The notes: a model not told the origin generated them from the letters alone. Counted from the stretch's first letter, positions 7,952 through 17,547 are shown. The stretch: 64,000 nucleotides of DNA from Pelagihabitans sp963710535 (GCA_963710535.1 CAVQAW010000008.1:372001-436000), one strand, 5' to 3'. A program made the numbers and translations.

Positions 7952-9859
7952 TTACTTCACTTCCTCAAAATCAACGTCTTCAACGTTATCGCCTTCCTTT
8001 GCGCCCTCAGCTGCCGTGTCTTGGCCATTTGAAGCCGCACCTGCCTGCTGGCCTTCTGCCTGTGCTTTGTACATTTCCTCGGAAGCCACTTTCCAGGCTT
8101 CGTTGATTTTATCCAAGGCTGGTGTGATCAAGGCCACATCCTTGCTTTCGTAGGCCTTTTTCAAATCCTCCAAAGCAGCCTCTATCGGTTTTTTCTTGTC
8201 ATCGGACAATTTCTCGCCAAATTCCTTCAACTGCTTTTCGGTCTGGAAAATCATGCTATCTGCTTCATTCAGCTTATCGGCCGTTTCCTTCGCCTTTTTG
8301 TCGGCCTCGGCATTGGCTTCCGCCTCCGCCTTCATCTTCTTGATTTCTTCTTCGGTCAATCCTGAAGAGGCCTCGATCCTGATGTCTTGCGATTTATTGG
8401 TGGCCTTATCGGTAGCGGAAACCTTTATGATCCCGTTCGCATCAATATCGAAGGTCACCTCAATTTGGGGTACGCCCCTTTGCGCAGGGGGAAGTCCATC
8501 TAAATGGAATCTTCCAATGGTTTTGTTGTCTGCCGCCATGGGACGCTCTCCTTGCAAAACATGGATTTCAACGGAAGGTTGATTGTCTGCGGCGGTAGAG
8601 AATATCTGCGACTTTTTCGTAGGGATCGTGGTATTTGCGTCGATCAATTTGGTCATTACACGTCCCATGGTCTCGATACCCAGTGATAAGGGGGTAACGT
8701 CCAATAAGAGCACGTCCTTGACATCTCCCGTAAGAACCCCACCCTGAATGGCTGCACCAACGGCGACCACTTCATCGGGATTTACTCCTTTGGAAGGTTT
8801 CTTTCCGAAAAATTTCTCAACGGCTTCCTGTACTGCAGGAATCCTCGTGGAACCACCCACCAAAATAATTTCATCGATATCGCTTTTAGATAGGCCAGCC
8901 GCCTTTAAGGCAGTTTGGCAAGGCTCGATCGTTCGTTTTACCAAATCTTCAATCAATTGCTCAAATTTAGCCCGGGTAAGGGTTCGGACCAAGTGCTTCG
9001 GTCCGGAAGCCGTAGCGGTTACATAGGGCAAATTGATTTCGGTCTGTGCGGAAGAAGACAATTCGATCTTGGCTTTTTCTGCGGCTTCGCGCAAACGCTG
9101 CAATGCCATTGCATCATCACGCAAATCGATGCTTTCGTCTTTTTTAAACTCGGCAGCCAACCAATCAATGATTTTCTGATCTACATCGTCGCCTCCCAAG
9201 TGGGTATCTCCATCGGTGGCCAAAACTTCGAAAACGCCATCTCCCAATTCGAGAATGGAGACGTCATGTGTACCACCTCCGAAGTCGAACACAACAATTT
9301 TTTGATCGATACTCTTTTTATCAAGGCCATAGGCCAAGGAAGCTGCAGTAGGCTCGTTGATGATACGCTCCACGACCAAACCTGCGATTTCACCGGCTTC
9401 TTTGGTTGCCTGACGTTGGGCATCGTTAAAATAAGCGGGGACGGTAATCACCGCCCTCGTTACGGTCTGGCCCAAGTAATCTTCTGCGGTCTTCTTCATT
9501 TTCTGAAGAATCATGGCAGAAAGTTCCTGAGGTGTGTAGAGGCGGCCGTCAATATCTACCCTTGGGGTATCATTGTCGCCTTTGACCACTTTATAAGGAA
9601 CCCTATCGGCTTCTTTTTTGGATTCTGAATATTTATTCCCCATAAATCGCTTGATGGAGTAAATCGTTTTGGTGGGATTGGTTACCGCCTGCCTTTTGGC
9701 TGGGTCACCCACTTTGATTTCACCACCTTCCACAAATGCGATGACAGAGGGTGTTGTTCTTTTTCCTTCGGCATTGGGGATAACGACTGGTTCGTTACCT
9801 TCCATCACTGAAACACAGGAATTGGTCGTTCCCAAATCTATACCTATAATTTTGCTCAT
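7952..9859 (-). CDS. dnaK: Molecular chaperone DnaK (Hsp70)
   Basis: DnaK is the ATP-dependent chaperone that binds exposed hydrophobic peptides with DnaJ and GrpE. The 635-residue product has the full family order: the nucleotide-binding domain opening with GIDLGTTNSCVSVMEG, the VPAYFNDAQRQATKEAGEIA and VFDFGGGTHDVSILELGDG motifs, the VGGSTRIPAVQ segment, the substrate-binding domain (LLLDVTPLSLGIETMGRVM), and a C-terminal lid with an acidic tail ending DVDFEEVK. No dnaJ or grpE is adjacent. The 5' region holds a palindrome and a TTGGCA-type element that may mark heat-shock control. Confidence 0.98.
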   Translation of the reverse strand: MSKIIGIDLGTTNSCVSVMEGNEPVVIPNAEGKRTTPSVIAFVEGGEIKVGDPAKRQAVTNPTKTIYSIKRFMGNKYSESKKEADRVPYKVVKGDNDTPRVDIDGRLYTPQELSAMILQKMKKTAEDYLGQTVTRAVITVPAYFNDAQRQATKEAGEIAGLVVERIINEPTAASLAYGLDKKSIDQKIVVFDFGGGTHDVSILELGDGVFEVLATDGDTHLGGDDVDQKIIDWLAAEFKKDESIDLRDDAMALQRLREAAEKAKIELSSSAQTEINLPYVTATASGPKHLVRTLTRAKFEQLIEDLVKRTIEPCQTALKAAGLSKSDIDEIILVGGSTRIPAVQEAVEKFFGKKPSKGVNPDEVVAVGAAIQGGVLTGDVKDVLLLDVTPLSLGIETMGRVMTKLIDANTTIPTKKSQIFSTAADNQPSVEIHVLQGERPMAADNKTIGRFHLDGLPPAQRGVPQIEVTFDIDANGIIKVSATDKATNKSQDIRIEASSGLTEEEIKKMKAEAEANAEADKKAKETADKLNEADSMIFQTEKQLKEFGEKLSDDKKKPIEAALEDLKKAYESKDVALITPALDKINEAWKVASEEMYKAQAEGQQAGAASNGQDTAAEGAKEGDNVEDVDFEEVK

Positions 9860-9909
9860 GCTATGAATTTTATATTAGTGCCTATCTTATGGTGTCGCCA
9901 TGTGAATGA

Positions 9910-9948
9910 CAAACAACATGCCAAGAGACAAAAACTGACAGGATGTCA
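9910..9948 (-). promoter_or_regulatory. dnaK upstream palindrome and TTGGCA/TTTG element
   Basis: TGACA-GGA-TGTCA at 9936-9948 is a perfect 5-3-5 palindrome. Next to it, on the minus strand, TTGGCATGTTGTTTG (9910-9924) ends about 50 bases before the dnaK ATG. The pair may be a heat-shock operator and promoter; this is an inference from position and symmetry. Confidence 0.4.
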
Positions 9949-10078
9949 TTTTAAGTACCTGCAGGGCAGGTGCCGTAGGGGTTGAAATTGCCGATTTTTC
10001 AGGGGACATCGCAAAAATGGAGGACATCGTCAAAAAATCATCCATCCAACTCAAAAGATATAAAATCAACCACCATAA

Positions 10079-10086
10079 TATCTTTG
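10079..10086 (+). promoter_or_regulatory. Candidate -7 promoter element for sdaA
   Basis: TATCTTTG is a perfect TAnnTTTG match 38 bases before the sdaA ATG, predicting a leader of about 30 bases. No TTG is evident at -33. Confidence 0.5.
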
Positions 10087-10124
10087 TACCTTAGGGAACT
10101 AATTGGGAATACAATAAAAAAAGC

Positions 10125-11552
10125 ATGGAGTGCATCAGTATTTTTGACATGTTAAAGATCGGTGTAGGTCCCTCCAGCTCGCACACTCTAGGTCCGTGGA
10201 GGGCTGCCGAGCGATGGATTTCAGAATTAAAGGCCTCTAAAATTTTTGGCGAGGTTCAGCATATAAAAATACATATATACGGTTCGCTTTCCCTAACGGG
10301 TAAGGGCCATGCGACAGATTTGGCCATTATGCTGGGGCTATCGGGCGCCGACCCCGAATATATTCCCATAGGGGATTTACACGCCACTGTGCAAACGATT
10401 CTGGAAACGCAGCTTATTCACTTCAACAAGGAAAGGAAACTATCGTTCAATCCTGCTTCGGATATCGTTTTTCACAAAAAATTTCTTCCGTTCCATGCCA
10501 ATGGTTTAACGTTCGAGGCCATGTTAACATCGGGCGAAACAAAATCAAAAACCTATTATTCGATCGGTGGCGGTTTTGTGGTGGTGGAAGAACGAAAAAA
10601 TGCGAAACGGAACATACAGAGTTTTAAGACTTTTCCATTTCCGATCGAGAAAGGGACCGAACTGCTCGCATACTGCCTACAGGAGCAGAAAAGCATTTCC
10701 GAAATCGTACTTGAAAATGAACGCTCTTTGCGGGACGACCAGGAAATAGACACCCGCATCAACCGCATTTGGGAAACCATGTTGGAGTGCATGTATATCG
10801 GTTGCCATACCCAAGGGAAATTGCCGGGCGGACTCAACGTCAATCGACGCGCCTATGAAATGAACAAAAGTCTTTTGGGCGGCATCCAAAGCTACGGTAA
10901 TCCGAAGGAATGGTTGGAAACCATAAGGGGAACGGAAGTGAAATTCAGGCAAATATTGAAATGGGTGAGTTGTTTCGCCCTGGCAGTCAACGAAGTCAAC
11001 GCTTCCCTTGGTCGGGTGGTGACCGCGCCAACCAATGGCAGTGCAGGCGTAATTCCAGCCGTACTGATGTACTACATGGTGATAGAGAACCATGATGCAG
11101 GATTTGAGCATGTCAAAAGATTTCTTTTGGTGGCCGGGGAAATTGGAAGCATCTTCAAAAAAGGCGCTACCATTTCTGCCGCGATGGGTGGCTGTCAAGC
11201 CGAGATCGGGGTCTCTTCTGCCATGGCCGCAGCTGCATTGACAGAGCTTTCAGGAGGTAGTCCGGAGCAAGTGCTCATGGCCGCCGAAATAGCCATGGAA
11301 CATCACTTGGGCCTTACTTGCGATCCCATAGGTGGCTTGGTGCAGATTCCCTGCATTGAACGCAACAGCATGGGGGCCATCAAAGCGATTAATGCCGCCG
11401 AACTGGCGTTGGGTTCAGACCCAAAAGATGCAATCGTACCCTTGGACAAGGTGGTGCAGACCATGTGGGAAACCGCCAAGGACATGAACTCGAAATACAA
11501 AGAAACTTCTGAAGGCGGACTGGCGGTCGGGGTATACTTGACGGATTGCTGA
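10125..11552 (+). CDS. sdaA: L-serine ammonia-lyase (iron-sulfur type)
   Basis: The enzyme deaminates L-serine to pyruvate and ammonia with an oxygen-sensitive 4Fe-4S cluster. The 475-residue single-chain form carries the beta domain first (SIFDMLKIGVGPSSSHTLGP at the start) and the alpha domain after about residue 200. Alpha-domain motifs TAPTNGSAGVIPAVLMYYM, GGCQAEIGVSSAMAAAAL and LTCDPIGGLVQIPCIERN supply the cluster cysteines. It is monocistronic here: dnaK diverges upstream and the next gene starts 117 bases later. GlyA elsewhere in the window makes serine/glycine interconversion, so both touch the same pool. Confidence 0.95.
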   Translation: MECISIFDMLKIGVGPSSSHTLGPWRAAERWISELKASKIFGEVQHIKIHIYGSLSLTGKGHATDLAIMLGLSGADPEYIPIGDLHATVQTILETQLIHFNKERKLSFNPASDIVFHKKFLPFHANGLTFEAMLTSGETKSKTYYSIGGGFVVVEERKNAKRNIQSFKTFPFPIEKGTELLAYCLQEQKSISEIVLENERSLRDDQEIDTRINRIWETMLECMYIGCHTQGKLPGGLNVNRRAYEMNKSLLGGIQSYGNPKEWLETIRGTEVKFRQILKWVSCFALAVNEVNASLGRVVTAPTNGSAGVIPAVLMYYMVIENHDAGFEHVKRFLLVAGEIGSIFKKGATISAAMGGCQAEIGVSSAMAAAALTELSGGSPEQVLMAAEIAMEHHLGLTCDPIGGLVQIPCIERNSMGAIKAINAAELALGSDPKDAIVPLDKVVQTMWETAKDMNSKYKETSEGGLAVGVYLTDC

Positions 11553-11669
11553 TAGCCCCCCAAGTCGTGGCGCTTTGAAATTAACCGTCGTCCAAATTAT
11601 TTTAGTGCTAATCGCCCAATTATTATTAAATTTAGGGAATTCAAAATCCAACTCAAACCCGTTTATATC

Positions 11670-13136
11670 ATGAGCAAACCAAAAGAGACAAAAACAATAC
11701 CCTCACGAAGGCAATTTCTTAAAAAGGGAGCCATTGCATCCACCATTTTTATCGTACCCAGACATGTGTTGGGCGGGGTGGGCTATTTGGCGCCTAGCGA
11801 TCGCCTGAACTTAGCCGCCATAGGCGCAGGGGGTAAAGGTGCCAGTGACATCATGAACGCCTCGGTCAAAGGTCGTGAACAAGTGGTGGCCCTTTGTGAT
11901 GTCGATTTTTCCGGAAGCGCAAAACGCTCTGTGGAAAATTTTCCAAAAGCGAAGTTATACAGTGATTTCCGTGAGATGCTCGACAAGGAAAAGGGCATCG
12001 ATGCAGTAACCATCTCGACTCCAGATCACGTACATGGCCCTGCGGCGGTGCGTGCCATGGAAAGGGGCATACACGTCTACGTGCAAAAACCGATGACCCA
12101 CAACATAAGGGAAGCCCGCTTGCTGACCGAAATGGCAAGAAGTAAAAAGATCGTCACACAAATGGGCAATCAAGGTGGTTCGAACGCACTTTTGGACATG
12201 GTTCAAAAATGGGTTGATTCTGGAGTGTTGGGCAAGATTTCCAAAGTGCAGATATGGACAAACAGGCCCGTATGGCCGCAAGGTTATGCCATGCCCGAAC
12301 CCGACGAAAGTTTAAAACCAAAAGACTTGAATTGGGATCTTTGGCTGGGACCCGCACCCGCCAGGCCCTATACTCCTAAGTTGCATCCCTTTAATTGGCG
12401 GGGCTGGTGGGATTATGGCACAGGTGCATTGGGAGACGTAGGTTGCCACTTGATCGATATCCCTTTCAGAACGCTCGGACTAAAATATCCTACCGATGCC
12501 GAATGCAGCGTGGGTTCGGTATATACGCAGATGTGGAATGCGGATTACCATCCTGAAGGTTGCCCTCCCTCTTCCTATACAACCCTGCATTTCGGGGCCA
12601 CTGAAAAAAGCAAATCCCCTATTGAAATGACCTGGAGCGATGGTGGTATCCGTCCTGCGCACCCTGATATTATTCCTGCGGATAGTGATATCGGTGGAAG
12701 GGACAGTGCCAATGGCGTATTGATCATCGGGGAGAAAGGCATTATCTCCACCAATATCAATGACAGCTCTCCCCTGATGCCTAAATTATACCTCAACGAC
12801 GGTACTACCGATTTCGGTCCGGAGACCGAAGATGACATAGAACCTGAATATGGACATCAGCGCAAATGGGTCGACGCTTGCAAGGCCGGTTTTGGAAGTG
12901 CGGAGCATTTGGCCCTTACTTCCTCCTTTGATTACGCCGGGCCCATGACGGAAACCGTGCTTATGGGTAATTTGGCCATTCGCAGTTATATGTTGCAAAG
13001 GGAGAACAGTCAGGGAAAAATGGAATTCTTTGCCCGCAAAAAATTGCTTTGGGATGGCGAGAATACGCGCATCACCAACCTGGAAGAAGCGAACCAGTTC
13101 GTGACCCGTACCTACCGCGAAGGCTGGAAAATTTAA
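11670..13136 (+). CDS. Tat-exported Gfo/Idh/MocA family oxidoreductase
   Basis: A Tat signal is clear at the N-terminus: SRRQFLKKGAIASTIFIVP, with the twin arginines at residues 13-14. The NAD-binding Rossmann domain follows (LNLAAIGAGGKGASDIM), then the family motif DHVHGPAAVRAMERGIHVYVQKPMTHN, where Lys of the EKP-like motif is kept as QKP. The C-terminal half (GTGALGDVGCHLIDIPFRTL and later) matches the sugar-acting GFO/IDH/MocA C-domain. Export of a folded, cofactor-loaded dehydrogenase suggests action on periplasmic sugars. It faces a DUF1080 hydrolase gene, a pairing that fits 3-keto-sugar chemistry. Confidence 0.9.
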   Translation: MSKPKETKTIPSRRQFLKKGAIASTIFIVPRHVLGGVGYLAPSDRLNLAAIGAGGKGASDIMNASVKGREQVVALCDVDFSGSAKRSVENFPKAKLYSDFREMLDKEKGIDAVTISTPDHVHGPAAVRAMERGIHVYVQKPMTHNIREARLLTEMARSKKIVTQMGNQGGSNALLDMVQKWVDSGVLGKISKVQIWTNRPVWPQGYAMPEPDESLKPKDLNWDLWLGPAPARPYTPKLHPFNWRGWWDYGTGALGDVGCHLIDIPFRTLGLKYPTDAECSVGSVYTQMWNADYHPEGCPPSSYTTLHFGATEKSKSPIEMTWSDGGIRPAHPDIIPADSDIGGRDSANGVLIIGEKGIISTNINDSSPLMPKLYLNDGTTDFGPETEDDIEPEYGHQRKWVDACKAGFGSAEHLALTSSFDYAGPMTETVLMGNLAIRSYMLQRENSQGKMEFFARKKLLWDGENTRITNLEEANQFVTRTYREGWKI

Positions 13137-13157
13137 TAGATTCCGGCCAACAAACCG

Positions 13158-13200
13158 GAAGGCCATCCCTACCTATGTGCAATAGGTAGGGATGGCCTTC
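13158..13200. terminator. Strong hairpin between convergent genes
   Basis: A perfect 19-bp stem (13158-13176 with 13182-13200) encloses the five-base loop GTGCA. Only a short TTTT follows on plus. It lies just after the oxidoreductase gene and could stop readthrough from either side. Confidence 0.7.
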
Positions 13201-13305
13201 TGATTTTGGCAAGCCTCCATAAATCGAGGTCGAAATGGGTCGAAGAAAGCATCCTTGCACCGGTCAATCACAAACGACATCGCTTGTAACTTAGTGGAAA
13301 ACAAG

Positions 13306-14250
13306 CTAATCGGATACTCTTGGGGTAATCACTATATTTCTAAAATCAATGGGGCCATGATCACCCTGAATCAATAAGGGTCCGGGCAATCCTTCCTGGC
13401 TATCCAATGCCCCTCCCGTTATCCCAGGGATAATTTGGTCGGTAATGATGGCAGTTCCATTGGCCACAACGGATACCCTGTTCCCGATCAGAATAACATC
13501 GTATTCCTGCCACTCCCCTGCCTTTTTGGCAACCATTTCATTGGGGGTCAAAAAACCGTAGATACCGCCAAATTCAGTATCGAGCGGTTCAGGTGCGTTG
13601 CCGTCCATGATCTGTAATTCGTAACGTCCCCGTAGGTATATGCCGCTATTACTTCCTTCCGGATATCTAAATTCAACGTGCAATTTGAAATCATTGAATG
13701 ATTCGTCAGATACAAGATTGGCGCCCGATTTTGGACTTTTCAAAATGCCCGACTCCACCATCCACTGGTTCTCCCCCATAGCATGCCATCCGCTTAGGTC
13801 CTTTCCATTGAACAGGTTGATGGGCATGCCCCACTTGGGATTTTTCTCGAAAGGGAGTACAGGGACCCGCGATGCCACCCAATTATAGGTCTTACCATCG
13901 GGATATCGCATGGTACCTTGAAGTGCGTCGCCGTTTTGTGTACCTTCAAAATCCATGCTGTTTTCTCCAGGCTCCCACTGGGGTGGGATCGAAAAATTGA
14001 AACTACCATCTGCCACCTTTATTTCGGCCACTGGTCTGGCGCTTCCAAATGCATAAACAAATCTACCCACCAAGGTGTGGGTGCCGGAATGACGTACCTC
14101 CAACCACGATGGCAATTCTTTGCCCTCATAGCTGATGACCATATCCCACCTGCCTTCCAAGGGATTGATCTGTTGTGCACTTACCGTAGCGATCGCCGCG
14201 AACAGCAAAAATGGAATTGATCCTAAAATTTTAAACGTGGTATTTTTCAT
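13306..14250 (-). CDS. Secreted DUF1080 protein (3-keto-disaccharide hydrolase domain)
   Basis: The 314-residue protein has a signal peptide (residues 1-25, ending VSAQQ). Residues 27-130 form a lipocalin-like beta domain (LEGRWDMVISYEGKELPSWL). The C-terminal part from about residue 140 is DUF1080, a concanavalin-like fold: NLFNGKDLSGWHAMGENQW, EFRYPEGSNSGIYLRGRYEL, QIMDGN and GDHGPIDFRNI. DUF1080 members hydrolyse 3-keto-glycosides made by Gfo/Idh/MocA dehydrogenases. The Tat-exported dehydrogenase gene converges on it, which supports a shared periplasmic pathway; the sugar is unknown. Confidence 0.88.
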   Translation of the reverse strand: MKNTTFKILGSIPFLLFAAIATVSAQQINPLEGRWDMVISYEGKELPSWLEVRHSGTHTLVGRFVYAFGSARPVAEIKVADGSFNFSIPPQWEPGENSMDFEGTQNGDALQGTMRYPDGKTYNWVASRVPVLPFEKNPKWGMPINLFNGKDLSGWHAMGENQWMVESGILKSPKSGANLVSDESFNDFKLHVEFRYPEGSNSGIYLRGRYELQIMDGNAPEPLDTEFGGIYGFLTPNEMVAKKAGEWQEYDVILIGNRVSVVANGTAIITDQIIPGITGGALDSQEGLPGPLLIQGDHGPIDFRNIVITPRVSD

Positions 14251-14305
14251 GATACTCCAAAAAAAAATTAAAGTTGTTTGATATAAATTCAGTGCTGATC
14301 TTGGG

Positions 14306-14761
14306 TCATTTGCAACCTTCCTTTCGACGGGTATCGATCAGATAAATGATCTTCCACTGTTCTTGGTCTTTCACCAGTTGAAAGGAATTGACCCCACAAT
14401 GGTGAAAAACGCCATTGAGCGAAAATTCATAAGGCGTCCAAGCGTTGGCCATGGGGCCGTCGACCTGGATGGTAAAACTTTGGATCACCTCTTGGAACTG
14501 AGTGGTTTTGGGGATACCCACTATCGATTTCAAAAAATCGGAAAATGCTTCAGCTTGTACTTCATTGTTCCCCAAGGAATCGGTTCCGATCGATTGCAAA
14601 ATGATATTTTGATCAACGGTTTCCTTGATCATCAGCGAATCTTGCCTGTGAAAACCCTCAAAGAAGGTCATGATGGTTTCTTTGATGGCTTCTTGCTCCG
14701 AATCCTGCGCCGACAAAGGGGATAAACAAAAAACGAACAAAACGGCAAAAACGATTTTCAT
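14306..14761 (-). CDS. Secreted SnoaL/NTF2-like protein
   Basis: From the ATG at 14761 the product has 151 residues with a signal peptide (MKIVFAVLFVFCLSPLSAQ). The rest reads as an NTF2-like cone: EQEAIKETIMTFFEGFHRQDSLM as the first helix, ANAWTPYEFSLNGVFHHCGV and SFQLVKDQEQWKIIYLIDTR as the last strands. These proteins are often ligand-binding or isomerase-like, and no catalytic set is certain here. A longer start at 14779 would put six polar residues before the signal peptide. It sits upstream of the DUF1080 gene on the same strand, 55 bases away, and may be co-transcribed. Confidence 0.75.
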   Translation of the reverse strand: MKIVFAVLFVFCLSPLSAQDSEQEAIKETIMTFFEGFHRQDSLMIKETVDQNIILQSIGTDSLGNNEVQAEAFSDFLKSIVGIPKTTQFQEVIQSFTIQVDGPMANAWTPYEFSLNGVFHHCGVNSFQLVKDQEQWKIIYLIDTRRKEGCK

Positions 14762-14937
14762 GGGTCTGGATTTGCTCAAATGTAAAATAAATTTGGAAGT
14801 ATTGGGATAAATTCAATCTACACGAACCGAGCCCCTAGGGAAATTGGCGTTTTTGATGGTTTGTATCCACAGTTCCTCACACAAATGTGAAAGCCAAAAA
14901 CAATTTCCTTACTTTTATCCCACTTAAAAAAGCGCAA

Positions 14938-15756
14938 ATGTCAACTGCCAAAAAAGAATATAAGAGAGTCACCGTGAAGTCGTTGGTGGAAATGAAAAAA
15001 AACAAGGAAAAAATTTCCATGCTGACGGCCTACGACTACTCCATGGCAAAAATTGTTGACTCAGCCAATGTGGATGTCATTCTTGTAGGGGATTCGGCCA
15101 GCAACGTCATGGCGGGACATGAAACGACCTTGCCCATTACCTTGGACCAAATGATTTATCATGCCGCATCGGTAATAAGGGCCGTTGACAGGGCCTTGGT
15201 CGTTGTCGATATTCCGTTCGGAAATTACCAGAGCGATCCCAAGGAGGCACTGCGTTCGGCCATCAGAATCATGAAGGAAAGCGGGGCACATGCGGTAAAA
15301 CTGGAAGGTGGTCTAGAGATAAAGGAATCGGTAAAACGAATCCTAAATGCCGGTATACCGGTGATGGGACATTTGGGATTGACACCACAGTCTATCTATA
15401 AATTCGGAACATATACGGTGCGTGCCAAAGAGGAAACCGAGGCCGAGAAACTGATGGAAGATGCCAGTTTGCTTGAAAAATTGGGCTGTTTCGCCGTTGT
15501 GCTGGAAAAAATTCCGGCATCCCTTACCAAAAAGGTTTCAGAAAGCATTTCGATTCCCACAATTGGCATAGGGGCCGGAAAATATGCCGACGGGCAGGTA
15601 TTGGTCATCCATGATCTACTTGGGATGACCCATGAGTTCAATCCCCGTTTTTTGCGGAGGTACATGAATTTGTACGAAGATATGGGCCATGCCATTTCGA
15701 GATATGTCACCGATGTGAAAAGTCAGGATTTCCCCAGTGATGAAGAACAGTATTGA
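14938..15756 (+). CDS. panB: 3-methyl-2-oxobutanoate hydroxymethyltransferase
   Basis: PanB adds a hydroxymethyl group from methylene-tetrahydrofolate to 2-oxoisovalerate, the first step to pantothenate and CoA. The 272-residue TIM-barrel product shows ISMLTAYDYSMAKIVDSA, the Mg-binding LVGDSASNVMAGHETTLPIT, VKLEGG near residue 121, the conserved GHLGLTPQS, and IPTIGIGAG near the end. The frame opens at a GTG at 14887, but the ATG at 14938 (MSTAKKEYKRVTVKSL) fits the family. coaE, at the other end of the same pathway, lies near the right edge of the window. A pseudouridine synthase gene follows after 161 bases. Confidence 0.96.
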   Translation: MSTAKKEYKRVTVKSLVEMKKNKEKISMLTAYDYSMAKIVDSANVDVILVGDSASNVMAGHETTLPITLDQMIYHAASVIRAVDRALVVVDIPFGNYQSDPKEALRSAIRIMKESGAHAVKLEGGLEIKESVKRILNAGIPVMGHLGLTPQSIYKFGTYTVRAKEETEAEKLMEDASLLEKLGCFAVVLEKIPASLTKKVSESISIPTIGIGAGKYADGQVLVIHDLLGMTHEFNPRFLRRYMNLYEDMGHAISRYVTDVKSQDFPSDEEQY

Positions 15757-15917
15757 ACCGGCTAAGAATTTGAATAAAAGGTTGGTTCAAGCTTTATTTT
15801 AATGATCACCGATCTTAGCTGGACGATTAAGTTGACTGTTGGTATACCCTATTTGTTCATCCATTTGGGCAATCACGGTCAATACCCATATTTTCACACT
15901 AAAAAAATGGCTTACCA

Positions 15918-16628
15918 TTGGAGTCAAAAATAATTTCGGATCACAAAAACCTTTTGGTACTCTATGAGGACAACCACCTCATCGCGGTGAATAAACGACC
16001 GGGCGATATCGTTCAGGGCGATAAAACGGGCGATGATCCCTTGAGCGAGGTTGTGAAAACCTATCTCAAAAAAAAGTACGATAAACCGGGCAATGTTTAT
16101 TTGGGTGTGGCCCATCGACTGGATAGGCCTACTTCAGGGGTCGTGGTTTTTGCAAGGACCTCAAAGGCATTGCCAAGACTTAACCAGTTATTTGCTACAA
16201 AAGAGGCCCATAAAACCTATTGGGCCATTGTTAAGAACAGACCCGAGAAAGAGCGGGATAGGCTCATCCACTGGCTAAAACGCAATGCGAAGCAGAACAA
16301 ATCATATGCATATGCGCATGAAATACCCGAAGCCAAAAAGGCCATCTTGGAATATAGGGTAGTCAAAGAACTGGATCGTTACTATTTTTTGGAAATCGAA
16401 TTGTTAACGGGAAGGCACCACCAAATAAGGGCCCAATTTGCGGCAATAGGTTGCCCGATCAAAGGAGATCTTAAATATGGTTATGATCGCAGTAACAAGG
16501 ACGGGAGCATCCATCTGCACGCAAGACGCCTTTCTTTTGTGCATCCCGTAAAAAAAGAGCCTATGGAATTTATCGCAGCCCCACCAAAAGATCCAATATG
16601 GGATGCCTGTTGCGCTTTAGGATCCTAG
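15918..16628 (+). CDS. RluA-family RNA pseudouridine synthase
   Basis: The 236-residue enzyme isomerises a uridine in rRNA or tRNA. It opens with the strand VLYEDNHLIAVNKRPGDIVQ. The catalytic motif AHRLDRPTSGVVVFARTSKA carries the invariant Asp, and LLTGRHHQIRAQFAAIGCPI and LHARRLSFVHPV are the later family motifs. There is no S4 domain, as in RluA and TruC. No ATG is available in frame near the start; a TTG at 15918 gives the first plausible start, and another TTG lies a few codons later. The exact target base cannot be told from sequence. Confidence 0.9.
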   Translation: MESKIISDHKNLLVLYEDNHLIAVNKRPGDIVQGDKTGDDPLSEVVKTYLKKKYDKPGNVYLGVAHRLDRPTSGVVVFARTSKALPRLNQLFATKEAHKTYWAIVKNRPEKERDRLIHWLKRNAKQNKSYAYAHEIPEAKKAILEYRVVKELDRYYFLEIELLTGRHHQIRAQFAAIGCPIKGDLKYGYDRSNKDGSIHLHARRLSFVHPVKKEPMEFIAAPPKDPIWDACCALGS

Positions 16629-16677
16629 CTTATTCGCACTTGGGAAACGGTTTTTGGAAGTCGATTATGGCCCCGGC

Positions 16678-17544
16678 TCATTTTCGATAGGCATTGACGC
16701 TTTCGATGACCACGGAAATTAAGATAAGCGCCCCGCCAAACAAGGTCGACCAAGAAGGGATTTCGGATAGGAATAGAATGCCAATCAATATGCCATAAAC
16801 TGGTTGTATCCCGCTTATGATGCTGATGGCGGTAATGGAGAAGTGCCTGAAGGTATTGATAAACATGGTATGTCCCAAGGCCGTTGTGATCAGGGCCACC
16901 CCTACCAACCCTTTCCATTGGAACTGCATCGGTCCCAAATCATAAAGAAAATAGACGGGCAACAACACGATGCAGACCACGACCATCTGATAACCCATCA
17001 GGAGGGACCCTTGGTATCGGGCTACTTTTATTTTTAAAATGAGGTTCCGGAGTGCATAACAAACTGCCGAGATCAGGCCGAAACCTATGGCCAAGTTGTA
17101 AGAATGGCCCAAATCGGACTTTGGGGCCAAAAACCATATGCCCGTAAGCACCAAAAGAGCCAAGACCAAATGCATACGCTGAAACTTGGTTTTTAAGAAC
17201 AACGGTTCCAAAAATGCGGTGATGACGGGATAGGTGAACAACGAAAGCATTCCTATGGCAACGTTGGAGAGTTGCAAAGCTTTGAAATAGGCCAACCAAT
17301 GGAAGCACATCAAGAGTCCGGCCAGGGCAATGGGAAATATATCTTTATTTTCTAAGGAGAAATTAATTTTGCGCCATTTGCAATATGCCAGCAGCAATAG
17401 CAATGCCAAAATCGCCCTCACCGCAATGGTCAGTGGAATAGGCAAGGTGATAAACTTGCCAAACGGCCCGGATGTGCCCAAGAACAACATGGCCACATTG
17501 AGCTCCACTAAATTTCTCACCGTAAAAGCTGGTCTGCTATCCAA
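16678..17544 (-). CDS. EamA/DMT family transporter
   Basis: The 288-residue protein has ten hydrophobic helices in two repeats of five, the EamA (DMT superfamily) layout. The first repeat begins NVAMLFLGTSGPFGKFITLP and the second begins GFGLISAVCYALRNLIL, with the last helices at GILIGILFLSEIPSWSTLFGGALILIS. Members export metabolites or amino acids; the substrate is unknown. The first codon seems to be a TTG at 17544, three bases after the preceding gene's stop, although a GTG seven or so codons further in (VRNLVELNVAMLF) would fit as well. It forms an operon with the helical-repeat gene upstream. Confidence 0.88.
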   Translation of the reverse strand: MDSRPAFTVRNLVELNVAMLFLGTSGPFGKFITLPIPLTIAVRAILALLLLLAYCKWRKINFSLENKDIFPIALAGLLMCFHWLAYFKALQLSNVAIGMLSLFTYPVITAFLEPLFLKTKFQRMHLVLALLVLTGIWFLAPKSDLGHSYNLAIGFGLISAVCYALRNLILKIKVARYQGSLLMGYQMVVVCIVLLPVYFLYDLGPMQFQWKGLVGVALITTALGHTMFINTFRHFSITAISIISGIQPVYGILIGILFLSEIPSWSTLFGGALILISVVIESVNAYRK

Positions 17545-17547
17545 GGA

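Noticed and set aside
8915..9628. A 237-codon plus-strand reading frame opposite dnaK
   Set aside because: Long antisense frames opposite dnaK are a known artefact of its codon use. There is no start context, and the dnaK frame is complete and certain.
9910..9924. Sigma-54-like spacing (TGGCA...TTGT) before dnaK
   Set aside because: The match has two mismatches to the -24/-12 consensus and no enhancer-binding gene is nearby. I kept it only as a possible stress element.
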